Source: an uncultured Synechococcales cyanobacterium
Lineage (GTDB): Bacteria > Cyanobacteriota > Cyanobacteriia > Thermosynechococcales > Thermosynechococcaceae
DNA length: 64,000 nt
Direction: 5' to 3'
NCBI GenBank assembly: GCA_902806435.1
Contig: CADCWO010000001.1
Coordinates: 62,001 to 126,000, forward strand
Each line of letters starts with the position of its first letter. The first letter of the stretch is position 1. Below, piece after piece: positions 26,888-36,522 of the stretch. Under the pieces are notes generated by a model, which saw only the letters and a program-made list of their open reading frames with translations, did not search any database and was not told the origin of the DNA. The translations under genes and the position numbers were made by a program.

Positions 26888-28312
26888 TTGGAGAGCCGCA
26901 ACCCTGCCGACACACGGGAGCTGATTGCGACTTTTCCTCGTTCTGGCTCTGCGGATGTCGAGCAGGCGGTTAACGCTGCTCGTCAAGCTTTTCAGTTATG
27001 GCGGTTAGTCCCTGCTCCGATTCGGGCAGAGCAGATTTACCGATTTAGTGAGCTGTTAGGGCAACACAAAGAAGAACTGGCCTACCTGATCACTCAGGAG
27101 ATGGGCAAACCCTTGAATGAAGCTCGCGGCGATGTTCAGGAGGGAATTGACTGTGCGCTCTATAGCGCTGGCGAGGGCCGCCGCATGTTTGGCCAGACAA
27201 CCCCCTCTGAGATGCCGAACAAATTTGCAATGACAGTGCGATCGCCGATAGGCGTCTGTGCGTTGATTACACCGTGGAACTTTCCTGTAGCCATCCCCTG
27301 CTGGAAGGCACTTCCGGCCCTGGTTTGTGGTAATACGGTTGTCTTTAAGCCCGCTGAGGATACTCCCGCCTGCGCAACTTTTTTGATCCAACTGTTTCAA
27401 AAAGCGGGCTTGCCGGAGGGCGTCATTAACTTAATTCACGGTCTAGGCGAAGAGGTCGGCCGGGAACTAGTGGCCCATCCGGGAGTTGACTTGGTTTCGT
27501 TTACCGGATCTTCCCAGACTGGGGCAGAGGTCGGAGCGACCTGCGGGCGCACCCATAAGCAGGTTTGCTTGGAGATGGGTGGCAAAAATGCCCAAATTGT
27601 CATGGAAGATGCAGACCTGGAGCTAGCTGTAGAAGGAGCACTGTGGGGAGCCTTTGGCACAGCGGGCCAGCGCTGTACCGCTACTAGCCGCTTGATCCTG
27701 CACTCCCAAATCAAGGAGCAATTTACAACCAGACTGGTGGAGCGAACCCACAAGTTACAACTAGGTCCCGGCATAGACGGCCGTACTGAGGTGGGCCCCT
27801 TAGTTAATGCTGCTCAGCTCCAGCGGGTGAGCCGTTATCTGGAAGTGGCCCGCAGTGAAGGGGCAAAAGTCCTAATCGGTGGCGAGATAGCCAGTCAGGA
27901 GGAATTGCAGCACGGTTATTTTTTTCAACCAACTATTTTGGATCAGGTTCACCCGGATACCCGCATTGCACGGGAAGAAATCTTCGGCCCGGTAGTAGCG
28001 TTGATGGAGGTCAACACTTTTGAAGAGGCAATTCAGGTCATGAATGATACTCCCTATGGTCTCTCCGCTTCAATCTACACCCGCGATGTTAACCAGGCGT
28101 TCCAGGCGATGCGTGACATTGAGGCGGGCATCACCTATATTAACGGTCCGACGATTGGTGCGGAGGTACATTTACCCTTCGGTGGTGTCAAGCAGACAGG
28201 TAACGGTCACCGGGAGGCAGGTAGTGCTGTCCTAGATGTGTTTAGCGCCTGGAAAACGATCTATGTCGACTTCTCCGGTCGCTTGCAACGGGCCCAGATT
28301 GATAATCATTGA
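26888..28312 (+). CDS. Aldehyde dehydrogenase (NAD(P)-dependent), first gene of an amino-acid catabolic operon
   Basis: Oxidises an aldehyde to a carboxylate. From TTG 26888 it has 474 residues, but family-like sequence ([23 protein letters not shown]) begins about 20 codons earlier, so translation likely starts near ACG 26816 or ATT 26825, behind a perfect AGGAGG. Motifs: [25 protein letters not shown], catalytic Glu229 in LEMGGKN, catalytic Cys263 in GQRCTATSR and [10 protein letters not shown]. The aminotransferase follows eight bases downstream. Substrate is inferred from context: 2-aminoadipate semialdehyde or succinate semialdehyde, the products of lysine or GABA transamination. Confidence 0.93.
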   Translation: MESRNPADTRELIATFPRSGSADVEQAVNAARQAFQLWRLVPAPIRAEQIYRFSELLGQHKEELAYLITQEMGKPLNEARGDVQEGIDCALYSAGEGRRMFGQTTPSEMPNKFAMTVRSPIGVCALITPWNFPVAIPCWKALPALVCGNTVVFKPAEDTPACATFLIQLFQKAGLPEGVINLIHGLGEEVGRELVAHPGVDLVSFTGSSQTGAEVGATCGRTHKQVCLEMGGKNAQIVMEDADLELAVEGALWGAFGTAGQRCTATSRLILHSQIKEQFTTRLVERTHKLQLGPGIDGRTEVGPLVNAAQLQRVSRYLEVARSEGAKVLIGGEIASQEELQHGYFFQPTILDQVHPDTRIAREEIFGPVVALMEVNTFEEAIQVMNDTPYGLSASIYTRDVNQAFQAMRDIEAGITYINGPTIGAEVHLPFGGVKQTGNGHREAGSAVLDVFSAWKTIYVDFSGRLQRAQIDNH

Positions 28313-28320
28313 GGCTGACC

Positions 28321-29637
28321 ATGCTAAGCATCCCGATTGACCAATGCCTGCCCCAGGTACCACGCCTCTCAGGTGCCTTACCGGGTCCTCGTGCCCAGAG
28401 CCTGATTGACCGAGATCAAGCGGTTACCTCACCCTCCTACACCCGTGGTTATCCACTAGTGGCAGCTCGCGGCGAGGGCTGTATGCTGGAGGATGTCGAT
28501 GGCAATGTGTTTCTAGACTTGACAGCAGGTATAGCGGTTGCCAATACGGGTCATGCCCATCCCCAGGTCGTTCAGGCAATCCAGGCGCAGGCCGCGCAGC
28601 TACTCCATATGTCGGGGACAGATTTTTACTATGCCCCAATGGTCGAGCTAGCGGAACATTTAGCAGCCTGTGCTCCTTTTCCTGCTCCTGGCCGTGGCCC
28701 ACGGGCGCGAGTTTTCTTTACCAACTCAGGTGCAGAGTCAAACGAAGGGGCATTTAAACTGGCTCGCTATTATACTGAGCGCTCACTGATCGTCGCTTTC
28801 TTAGGAGCCTTTCACGGTCGCACCTACGGAGCCATGTCGCTCACAGGTTCCAAAGCAGTACAACGTCAGCAATTTGGCCCCCTGGTGCCAGGAGTTACTC
28901 ACATCCCCTATGGCAGCCACGCCAGCCTAGATTACCTAGAACAGCAACTCTTTCCAACTATCTTGCCCCCCAACGAAGTGGCAGCCATTGTAGTTGAACC
29001 AATTCAGGGAGAAGGTGGCTACATTGTGCCAGAGGACGGTTTTCTGGAGCGCATCCGCCAGATTTGCGATCACCACGGCATTTTAATGATTGTTGATGAA
29101 GTGCAGTCTGGAATGGGCCGCACGGGTCAGTTGTTTGCCGTACAGCACTGGGGGGTGATGCCCGATATCATTACGCTTGCTAAGGGCATTGCCAGCGGAC
29201 TACCCTTAGGGGCAATTCTTGCCCGGCCTCACCTGATGAGCTGGCCCCCTGGTTCCCATGCCACAACCTTTGGCGGCAACCCCGTGGCCTGTGCTGCGGC
29301 CAATACCACTTTGAAATTGCTAGAAACCGGATTAATTGAAAATGCCTGCCGGATGGGAGAAGTCTTCCGCTGTGGGCTGGACCAGTTGGCTTCCCGGTTC
29401 CGTTGCCTCTCGCCTCCACGGGGTAAGGGCCTGATGGTAGCTGTTGACCTGCTTGACCCTGGCTATAACCTTGATTCCAAACTGCGCGACCAGATTGTAG
29501 ATCAAGCCTTTTATCGGGGGCTATTATTGCTTGGTTGTGGTCAAGCGGCAATTCGGTTTTGCCCACCGCTGGTGATTAATCACGACCAAATTGGGGTGGC
29601 TCTAAAAATTCTCGCAGACCTATTGGCAGAAGTATGA
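28321..29637 (+). CDS. Class III aminotransferase (GABA/lysine-epsilon type)
   Basis: A PLP enzyme that moves an omega-amino group to 2-oxoglutarate. From ATG 28321 it has 438 residues; the in-frame TTG at 28309 lies inside the previous stop region. Motifs: DLTAGIAVANTGHAHP, the cofactor segment NSGAESNEGAFKLAR, FHGRTYGAMSLTGSK, EPIQGEGGY, DEVQSGMGRTG and PLP-Lys288 in LAKGIASGLPLGA. It resembles 4-aminobutyrate aminotransferases, and the same fold includes lysine 6-aminotransferase. Its stop overlaps the DUF1338 start (ATGA), a sign of coupling. Paired with an aldehyde dehydrogenase and an HglS-like enzyme, a lysine route is plausible; GABA is the main alternative. Confidence 0.93.
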   Translation: MLSIPIDQCLPQVPRLSGALPGPRAQSLIDRDQAVTSPSYTRGYPLVAARGEGCMLEDVDGNVFLDLTAGIAVANTGHAHPQVVQAIQAQAAQLLHMSGTDFYYAPMVELAEHLAACAPFPAPGRGPRARVFFTNSGAESNEGAFKLARYYTERSLIVAFLGAFHGRTYGAMSLTGSKAVQRQQFGPLVPGVTHIPYGSHASLDYLEQQLFPTILPPNEVAAIVVEPIQGEGGYIVPEDGFLERIRQICDHHGILMIVDEVQSGMGRTGQLFAVQHWGVMPDIITLAKGIASGLPLGAILARPHLMSWPPGSHATTFGGNPVACAAANTTLKLLETGLIENACRMGEVFRCGLDQLASRFRCLSPPRGKGLMVAVDLLDPGYNLDSKLRDQIVDQAFYRGLLLLGCGQAAIRFCPPLVINHDQIGVALKILADLLAEV

Positions 29638-30566
29638 GAACTCGGATCGCCCAACATCTCTGGGCTAAACTTTGGGAAGATTACAGACGCCGCGTTAGTT
29701 ACGCCCAAGTTTACGAGCAGATGATCCGACAAGCTGGGGGGACAGTGGCCAATGACCATATCGCCTTCCGGTCCCTACGATTGGGTTTAAGCGGGAATAC
29801 AGGAATTAGCTACCTGGGGCGGATAGCAGAAGCCTTGGGTTACATTGTTGCCGGAGAGTATACCTTTGCTGAGCAGCAACTCTATGCCCGTTACTATCGT
29901 CACCCAGAGCAGGAGCGGGCCAGCTTACCCAAGTTGTTTCTCAGTGAATTAGCCGTAGATAACCTACCGGAAGCAACAGCCCAGCTCATCACTCAAACCG
30001 TTCGCTCAAAAGATTCCAGCAGTTTGCTCAATCTGCAGTGTCTAGAAAGTTGGATGAATTCAGTGAACACTGAATCAGAGGCTGAGGCGATTGCCAGCCA
30101 ACTTCAAGCTGCCTTTAGGCGCCCCTGGGCAGCCCCTCAGCGCTCCGTTGTCGAAGCCGTCAACCGCATCTCGCAGTACGGAGCCTGGGTGCTGTTGCAT
30201 GGTTATGCGGTTAATCACTTCACGGGATACGTGAACCGCCAGAATACACCCTGTTACCTAGATATTGAGCATACGGCGTGCGGGTTGGCTAAGCAAGGTG
30301 TACCCATGAAAGCAAACATTGAGGGCAGCCGGGGCAGCGGCCTGCGTCAAACCGCCACCCAAGCAGTCACAGAGCTGGTCAGCGTGCGCGATGACACTAG
30401 CGGTAAACTGATTCAGATTCCCTGGACCTACGCCTATTATGAAATCGCTGAACGCTTTCACGTGGAAGGGGCTAGCGGCGAGCACGCACTGTTTGAAGGC
30501 TTTCTTGGTTCCCAAGCCCAGCACTTGTTTGAAATGACCCGCAAGGATGGCCAGGTGGGGAAATGA
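29634..30566 (+). CDS. DUF1338 protein, HglS-like 2-oxoadipate dioxygenase/decarboxylase candidate
   Basis: A 310-residue member of the DUF1338 family. Known members (bacterial HglS, plant FLO7) are Fe(II) enzymes that convert 2-oxoadipate to D-2-hydroxyglutarate in lysine catabolism. The expected pattern is present: His42 and Arg46 in NDHIAFRSLR (metal ligand and substrate Arg in HglS), His195 in VNHFTGYVNR, and Glu270 in YYEIAERF as the likely third ligand. ATG 29634 overlaps the aminotransferase stop by 4 bp. This is the strongest hint that the operon degrades lysine through 2-oxoadipate. The assignment of the exact substrate is inference. Confidence 0.85.
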   Translation: MRTRIAQHLWAKLWEDYRRRVSYAQVYEQMIRQAGGTVANDHIAFRSLRLGLSGNTGISYLGRIAEALGYIVAGEYTFAEQQLYARYYRHPEQERASLPKLFLSELAVDNLPEATAQLITQTVRSKDSSSLLNLQCLESWMNSVNTESEAEAIASQLQAAFRRPWAAPQRSVVEAVNRISQYGAWVLLHGYAVNHFTGYVNRQNTPCYLDIEHTACGLAKQGVPMKANIEGSRGSGLRQTATQAVTELVSVRDDTSGKLIQIPWTYAYYEIAERFHVEGASGEHALFEGFLGSQAQHLFEMTRKDGQVGK

Positions 30567-30679
30567 AGAATGAAAGAAAATGGCACGATTCTAGCAACCG
30601 CCAAGTACGATGAATTTGATTCATTCAGTGGCAAAAACTGTTGTAATAAACTTTAGAACTGCATAAAGAGCGAACTGCT

Positions 30680-32278
30680 TTGAGCTACGCGATTGATTTT
30701 GGTACTAGTAACACTGTGGTTGCGCGCTGGAATGCCGCAACCGGGCAACCAGAGACCCTAAGTTTAGGAGATGCCAGCTTGCAACTGGGGAAGAACCCTC
30801 CCCTGGTTCCCAGCCTTGCCTACGTGGAGAATGCCCGCCAAGGCCAGGTTTTAGTTGGGCAGCAAGTTCGCGATCGCGGATTAGATTTGCAGACTGACCC
30901 CCGGTTCTTTCGCAGCTTTAAGCGAGGAATTGGTACCACCATTCAGGGCTTTCTGCCAGAACTAGATGGCCAAGTTATGACATTCGAGCAAGTTGGGTAC
31001 TGGTTTTTGCGCCAGCTGATCCAGCAGCTACAGATTAATGAGCCGGAATCGAACCAGTCCTTAATCTTTACGGTTCCGGTAGACAGTTTTGAAACCTACC
31101 GCCACTGGCTAGGTCGCGTTTGCCAAGATTTACGAGTTGAACAGGTCCAACTTTTAGACGAACCGACAGCCGCCGCACTAGGCTACGGGATGGCTGATCG
31201 CGAAATTCTGTTGGTGGTGGACTTTGGCGGCGGCACCTTGGACTTGGCTCTAGTACAGCTAGATGCTAACCGCCAATCGAAGACAAAACCTCGCGGGTTT
31301 ATTCTCAAGTGGGGTGAGAAGATACTAACAGAATCTGCGCAACAAGTGAAGACAGCGCGGGTGCTTGCCAAAGCTGGGCAGAACTTGGGTGGCACTGACA
31401 TTGACAACTGGCTAGTAGACTACTTTGCCACCACTCAGGGATTGGCCCAAACCCCACTAACCACCCGCTTGGCAGAGCGGCTAAAAATCCAGTTGTCGCA
31501 ACGGCAGCAAGCTAGTGAAGTTTACTTCAATGATGAAACCTTTGAGAGCTATGAGCTAAACCTGGAGCGAGATAACTTCGAGTTGATTCTTAAGGAGCAC
31601 CAGTTCTTTGAGCGCCTCGATAAATCAATGTTTCACCTGTTGCAGCAAGCGCGGCGGCAGGGCATTGACACTCAGAATATCGATGCAGTCTTGCTGGTTG
31701 GGGGCACCACCCAGATTCCAGCGGTGCAAACCTGGGCCCAGCAATACTTTGAGCCGTCTAAGATTTGCAGCGATCGCCCTTTTGAAGCCATTGCCCAAGG
31801 AGCACTACAACTACAGCAAGGATTTCAACTTAAGGACTTTCTTTACCACGGCTACGGTATTCGCTACTGGGACCGCCGCCAGAACTGCCACAATTGGCAT
31901 TCGATTATTCCGGCTGGGCAACCATATCCGATGCCTGAGCCGGTAGAACTGGTGCTAGGGGCTTCCTTAGAAAACCAACCCAGCATTGAATTAATCGTGG
32001 GGGAACTAGGTGTAGAAACTGAAGGCACGGAAGTTTATTTTGATGGTGATCGTCTGATTACCCGCCCGGTCGCCAGCACTGGAGCGCAAGTACAAGCCCT
32101 GAATGACCGGGAGGGAGCGCGCAGTATTGCCCGGTTAACTCCCCCCGGCTTTCCTGGTAGCGATCGCATCAAGGTTCTTTTTTGGGTCGATGACCAACGC
32201 TGTTTGCGCATCACGGTTGAAGATCTGCTCACAGATGACACCCTCTTAGAAGATCAGGTCGTCGCCCAGTTAAGCTAG
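30680..32278 (+). CDS. Hsp70/DnaK-like ATPase
   Basis: A 532-residue actin-fold ATPase. Phosphate motifs: IDFGTSNTVVARW at the start, VVDFGGGTLDLAL near residue 180, LLDEPTAAALGYG, and the adenosine motif LVGGTTQIPAVQTW near 340. It is shorter than DnaK (about 640), and its C-terminal part (390-532) is diverged from the usual substrate-binding domain, so it is a specialised Hsp70-like chaperone rather than DnaK. The start is TTG at 30680. No dnaJ or grpE is adjacent. Confidence 0.9.
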   Translation: MSYAIDFGTSNTVVARWNAATGQPETLSLGDASLQLGKNPPLVPSLAYVENARQGQVLVGQQVRDRGLDLQTDPRFFRSFKRGIGTTIQGFLPELDGQVMTFEQVGYWFLRQLIQQLQINEPESNQSLIFTVPVDSFETYRHWLGRVCQDLRVEQVQLLDEPTAAALGYGMADREILLVVDFGGGTLDLALVQLDANRQSKTKPRGFILKWGEKILTESAQQVKTARVLAKAGQNLGGTDIDNWLVDYFATTQGLAQTPLTTRLAERLKIQLSQRQQASEVYFNDETFESYELNLERDNFELILKEHQFFERLDKSMFHLLQQARRQGIDTQNIDAVLLVGGTTQIPAVQTWAQQYFEPSKICSDRPFEAIAQGALQLQQGFQLKDFLYHGYGIRYWDRRQNCHNWHSIIPAGQPYPMPEPVELVLGASLENQPSIELIVGELGVETEGTEVYFDGDRLITRPVASTGAQVQALNDREGARSIARLTPPGFPGSDRIKVLFWVDDQRCLRITVEDLLTDDTLLEDQVVAQLS

Positions 32279-32597
32279 CATTTCAACCCATACTAGCTAG
32301 TAGCCAAAAGACACAAAGCATAAAGCAGCCCATACCAGGTGCTTCTCAATTGTTGAAGGTTGAAATCGCCAAAATCTTACCATAAAGCCTAGCTTCAATT
32401 GGAAGCACTTGCATTGAGTGAACCGGCATCAGCTTGGAACTAAGGCAAAGGTCAATGGACCTAATTCTGCTATACTTAATTCCTTTAAGGCCTAAAGGGC
32501 CAAGCAAAGTGCTAAATTCGCTCTGAAACTAGATTTCAGCAGCTTTTGTTTATGACTCCGGGGGCAACGAGACTAGACGTCACCCTTTGGAGAGCAT
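32279..32597. other. Spacer before the RTX gene
   Basis: About 320 bp with no convincing open frame. A small inverted repeat CCTTTA/TAAAGG lies near 32480. A GGAG six bases before the GTG start of the next gene is the only clear signal. Confidence 0.4.
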
Positions 32598-34259
32598 GTG
32601 TCATCAATTCGTCTTGAAGCCGAAAACATGTCGCTGATAACCTACCTCAAGGAGATAGGGAACAGCGCCGCCTCTGGCACCAGTTTAATCAGCCTCAACA
32701 ACGCAGCAGGTACAACTGGTAGTGCTTCTGCTACCTTTACGGGTTCCTCTGACACTTACGATGTAGTGATTGGTTACTTCGATGAGAGGGATGGGATAGC
32801 CCAGCTAGATGTCTTGATTGCTGGTCAGTCATTAAGTGGAACTCCCTTCAAATTTGATGAACAAACTGCCAGTGGCGCAGCCAATAGAAAAACATTTCGG
32901 ACGAAAACGTATAGCCGAGTATTCATCGACCAGAACACAGCGATCCAGCTTCAAGGAACAGCTAACCGGAGCGAGTGGGCGCGGGTAGATTACATCGAGT
33001 TTATTCCCGTTAGCTCTACCCCTCCTGCTGCTGATAACGATACCTTTATCGGTAGGGCAGGCAACGACACGCTTAATGGCGGGGACGGTATTGATACAGC
33101 TAGCTATGCCGGCGCAACTCAGGGCATCATTGCCAACTTGAGTAAGGGGGTTGTTTTTACCCCCTTGTCTAATAGGCCACCCAAGCTGATGCCTCTAGGA
33201 GACTCAATTACTTACGGCGTCATTGACAGTCGTATCGGTGATAGAGAAAGTGGTGGCTACCGGACATTCTTATGGAACCAGCTTGTCTCTAATAGCTTAA
33301 GTGTAGATTTTGTCGGTTCAGTCACGAGTGGGCCCTCAAATCTTGGTGATAAGAATCATGAAGGGCATCCGGGTTGGAAAATCCAGGATATTGCCAACAA
33401 CATTAATAGCTGGCTAGATACGTCTAAGCCCGATGTGATCCCATTACTAATTGGTACTAACGATACTAATAGCAGTGCCAGTAGTATAGCCACGGGTTTG
33501 GGTTCACTGATTGATCAAATTACTAATCGGGCTCCTAATGCCCAGCTGTTAGTCAGTACGATCCCCCCTCGTAATCCCATCAAAGGAAATGCTCGAGCAA
33601 TCCACGCTGCAGAGTATAACTTAGCGATTCCTGGGGTTGTGAAGTCGAAAGCGGATCAGGGGAAAAAGGTAAGCTTTGTTGATATGCGCAGTGATCTGAG
33701 TGTCAGCGACTTGGCGGATGGGGTTCACCCTAACTCAACCGGCTACAAAGAGATCAGTGATTACTGGTACGATGCCATTCTTGAAACAAGCTTTGATAAA
33801 GACACACTTACTAGTATTGAGAACCTGGTTGGCTCAAACCTCAAAGATAAAATTGTAGGCAATGCTGGTAGCAACGTTTTAGAAGGTAGAGCTGGCAATG
33901 ATGCGCTAACAGGTGGGCGTGGTGCCGATAGCTTTGTCTACAGAGCCCCAATCGAAGGGTTAGACAGCATTACTGACTACGGCGGTAACGACATCTTTCA
34001 GATCTCTGCTGTTGGCTTTGGAGGAGGGTTACAGGCTGGCACTCCTTTGAGTACGAGCCCAACGGGCTCTCCGACTGGGGTTTTTGTTAGCAGCTCCAAT
34101 CCAATGCTCGTTGGTAGCAGTGCAAATTTTCTCTACAACACGAGCACCGGCTTACTTGACTTTGATGGTGATGGTACTGGAGCAGGGGGAAGAACAGCGA
34201 TCGCGGCCCTAACTAACCTACCTACCCTCAAAGCCAGTCAGTTTACGATCATTACTTAG
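32598..34259 (+). CDS. RTX protein with an SGNH hydrolase nested in the RTX cassette
   Basis: A modular, probably type I-secreted protein of 553 residues; no N-terminal signal. Residues 1-140 look like a carbohydrate-binding-type beta domain (RLEAENM, YIEFIPV). Residues about 148-190 start an RTX cassette (GRAGNDTLNGGDGIDTASY). Residues about 195-395 are an SGNH esterase: Ser203 in GDSITYG, Asn288 in GTND, Asp374/His377 in DGVHPN. The RTX cassette then resumes (DTLTSIENLVGSNLKDKIVG, GRAGNDALTGGRGADSF). The C-terminus (LDFDGDGTG, then ASQFTII) is like other cyanobacterial RTX proteins. The start is GTG with GGAG six bases upstream. It is likely a secreted, Ca2+-binding deacetylase or esterase on polysaccharide; the substrate is unknown. 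Confidence 0.9.
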   Translation: MSSIRLEAENMSLITYLKEIGNSAASGTSLISLNNAAGTTGSASATFTGSSDTYDVVIGYFDERDGIAQLDVLIAGQSLSGTPFKFDEQTASGAANRKTFRTKTYSRVFIDQNTAIQLQGTANRSEWARVDYIEFIPVSSTPPAADNDTFIGRAGNDTLNGGDGIDTASYAGATQGIIANLSKGVVFTPLSNRPPKLMPLGDSITYGVIDSRIGDRESGGYRTFLWNQLVSNSLSVDFVGSVTSGPSNLGDKNHEGHPGWKIQDIANNINSWLDTSKPDVIPLLIGTNDTNSSASSIATGLGSLIDQITNRAPNAQLLVSTIPPRNPIKGNARAIHAAEYNLAIPGVVKSKADQGKKVSFVDMRSDLSVSDLADGVHPNSTGYKEISDYWYDAILETSFDKDTLTSIENLVGSNLKDKIVGNAGSNVLEGRAGNDALTGGRGADSFVYRAPIEGLDSITDYGGNDIFQISAVGFGGGLQAGTPLSTSPTGSPTGVFVSSSNPMLVGSSANFLYNTSTGLLDFDGDGTGAGGRTAIAALTNLPTLKASQFTIIT

Positions 34260-34261
34260 CG

Positions 34262-34663
34262 CTAGCGACTCTTACTCAGAGGATTCATCGTTAGTCCTTG
34301 GCTTTTAACAAGCGGTTTAAGTCGCAAGCCTTGCCAGCGACAACTGGGGTTAACACAGTAGTAACGTCGTAGGGGAATAAATAAGCTGATCAAGCGGCTG
34401 ACCGGACGGCGGTGGCTGCGGTACAGCAAGCCACTACAAGTCGGGCATTTCGACGCCACCCACTGCGGAGAGCGCCGCAAAAAGTAGCGAACTATGCCTA
34501 AAATGAGCACCATTACGGTGAGGTAGACAGCAAGAGCAATCAGGACAAACGACTGGATTTGCGCTGGATAAAAAAATAAGGCAAAAGCCCCCAGAGCAGC
34601 CACCCCCAAAGCTGTCAGTTCAATCCACAACCAGATCAAAAATAACAAGTGCTGTAATCTCAC
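34262..34663 (-). CDS. Membrane protein with zinc-ribbon-like cysteines
   Basis: A 133-residue protein with two membrane segments (about 5-30 and 37-62) followed by a basic cytoplasmic tail holding CPTC and CVNPSC (Cys-x2-Cys and Cys-x4-Cys), a likely zinc ribbon. It converges with the RTX gene, with two bases between the stops. The function is unknown; I do not recognise the family. Confidence 0.75.
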   Translation of the reverse strand: MRLQHLLFLIWLWIELTALGVAALGAFALFFYPAQIQSFVLIALAVYLTVMVLILGIVRYFLRRSPQWVASKCPTCSGLLYRSHRRPVSRLISLFIPLRRYYCVNPSCRWQGLRLKPLVKSQGLTMNPLSKSR

Positions 34664-34810
34664 AGATAGAATCTGTTGAATTAGATTGAGGCAGTAAGCC
34701 TGCCTTGTACTTAATAGACTAGCAGCGCTGAGCCGTAATTTATGATGGCCTACAATGCTACTAGCTTTTTATGTTTCACCGGATGGCATGCTGGAATCAG
34801 GAGAAAACTA

Positions 34811-35590
34811 GTGCAGAACGATTTAGAACCACAACCCTGTCGCTTGATTACGATCGCTATCAGCCATTATTGCGAAAAGGCCCGGTGGGCACTCGACCAG
34901 CTTGAGATTCCCTATATTGAAGAACCCCACGCTCCTTTGTTCCACCGTTTAGCCACTCGCCGCAGGGGCGGCAAGCAAACAGTGCCGCTGCTCGTGAGCG
35001 GGACAAACACGCTTACTGATTCCACAGATATCCTCCAGTACCTGGACACCGTGAGTTTGGATAAAAAATTATACCCAACGGAGCCGGAGTTACGCCGCCA
35101 GGTAGATAAGCTGGAAGACTTGTTCGACACCCAGCTTGGTCCAGCAACCCGGCGCTGGGCTTACTCTTACCTATTTGATAACTCTCCGCTAATCCTGCGG
35201 TTGTGGCAACAAGGGGCATCCCCCGTTGAGCGAATCTTATTACCCATCATCTTTCCGCTGATTAGCCGCTTGGTACGACAGGGTTTTGAATTGTCTGCCA
35301 CATCGGCAGAAACCGCCTATAACCAGATCAAGCAGGTTTTTGACCTGGTAAATCAACAGCTAGCAGATGGGCGTTCCTACTTGGTGGGTGATCGCTTCTC
35401 GGCGGCAGACCTCACCTTTGCAGCCTTGGCCGCTCCTGCACTGCGGCCAGAAAACTATGGTCCCCAAACTTACCGCATTGAAAAGTTGCGGTTAAAGGAG
35501 TTGCCCCAGGCAATGGTCAACCAGCTCCAGGAACTGCGGCAAACGCCAGCGGGAGCCTATGCCCTACGCCTATTCCGGGAGGAACGTTAG
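34811..35590 (+). CDS. Glutathione S-transferase family protein
   Basis: A thioredoxin-fold N-terminus (CRLITIAISHYCEKARWAL, with a possible active Ser/Cys near the start, then TVPLLVSGTNTLTDSTDILQYL) and a helical C-terminal domain (SYLVGDRFSAADLTFAALAAP). I choose GTG 34811 because AGGAG lies about seven bases before it and because family sequence begins there, giving 259 residues; an ATG at 34742 would add 23 residues without homology. Substrate is unknown. A conserved Cys (SHYCEKAR) is in the usual catalytic region. Confidence 0.88.
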   Translation: MQNDLEPQPCRLITIAISHYCEKARWALDQLEIPYIEEPHAPLFHRLATRRRGGKQTVPLLVSGTNTLTDSTDILQYLDTVSLDKKLYPTEPELRRQVDKLEDLFDTQLGPATRRWAYSYLFDNSPLILRLWQQGASPVERILLPIIFPLISRLVRQGFELSATSAETAYNQIKQVFDLVNQQLADGRSYLVGDRFSAADLTFAALAAPALRPENYGPQTYRIEKLRLKELPQAMVNQLQELRQTPAGAYALRLFREER

Positions 35591-35694
35591 TAGAAGCAGG
35601 GTGTTTAGTTTTCTGCCAATCACTTCCTCTTAATCTATATACATTCCATTGCTAGCCTTAGAATAGCTGTAACGCTCTTGAGGATAGGCAAAGA

Positions 35695-36519
35695 ATGGCT
35701 CAGCTTCCGATCCCGGTTGTGGTCAACGGTGCTACTGGCAAAATGGGCCGCGAAGTGGTCAAAGCAGTGGCCCAAGCAGAGGATATGACGCTGATTGGGG
35801 CGGTTGACCATAATCCCACCTTTTTTGGAGAAGACGCAGGAGAAGTAGCGGGCTGCGGCCCGGTGGAAGTTCCTGTAACCAATGATTTGGAAGCAATTGT
35901 AGCTGCCGCTGCCCAAGAGAAGCAGTCTGGCGTGATGGTTGACTTTACCCACCCTAGCTCGGTCTACGACAATATCCGAGCAGCGATCGCGTACGGCGTG
36001 CGGCCTGTTGTCGGCACCACCGGACTGGCACCCGAAACGATGGAGAAGCTGGCCGAGTTTGCCGATAAAGCCAGTACCGGCTGCCTGATTATTCCCAACT
36101 TTTCGATTGGGATGGTGTTGCTCCAGCAGGCAGCAATCGCCGCCTCACAATATTTTGATCACGTGGAGATCATTGAACTGCACCACAACCAAAAAGCGGA
36201 TGCCCCCAGCGGCACAGCATTACAAACAGCTCAAATGCTCTCCGAACTAGGCAAACCTTACAACCCGTCTTTAGTGCAGGAATCAGAACACTTACCTGGT
36301 GCCAGAGGCAGTATGACTGAGAACGGTATCCGCATCCACAGTGTCCGGCTACCTGGTTTAGTCGCCCACCAGGAAGTTATTTTTGGGGCTCCAGGCCAGA
36401 TCTATACGCTGCGCCATGACACCAGCGATCGCGCTAGCTTTATGCCCGGCGTTTTGTTAGCGATTCGCAAAGTAATCGGCCTTAAAACCCTGATCTATGG
36501 CCTTGAGAAGCTGCTATAA
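35695..36519 (+). CDS. dapB: 4-hydroxy-tetrahydrodipicolinate reductase
   Basis: Reduces the DapA product in the diaminopimelate/lysine pathway with NAD(P)H; cytoplasmic. The 274 residues contain the nucleotide site [12 protein letters not shown], the VGTTGL turn and the catalytic/substrate motif [16 protein letters not shown] with the His-His and Lys pair. Length and motifs are normal for the family. It converges with the next minus-strand gene, three bases between stops. Note that a lysine-degrading operon candidate lies about 5 kb upstream. Confidence 0.98.
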   Translation: MAQLPIPVVVNGATGKMGREVVKAVAQAEDMTLIGAVDHNPTFFGEDAGEVAGCGPVEVPVTNDLEAIVAAAAQEKQSGVMVDFTHPSSVYDNIRAAIAYGVRPVVGTTGLAPETMEKLAEFADKASTGCLIIPNFSIGMVLLQQAAIAASQYFDHVEIIELHHNQKADAPSGTALQTAQMLSELGKPYNPSLVQESEHLPGARGSMTENGIRIHSVRLPGLVAHQEVIFGAPGQIYTLRHDTSDRASFMPGVLLAIRKVIGLKTLIYGLEKLL

Positions 36520-36522
36520 CCC

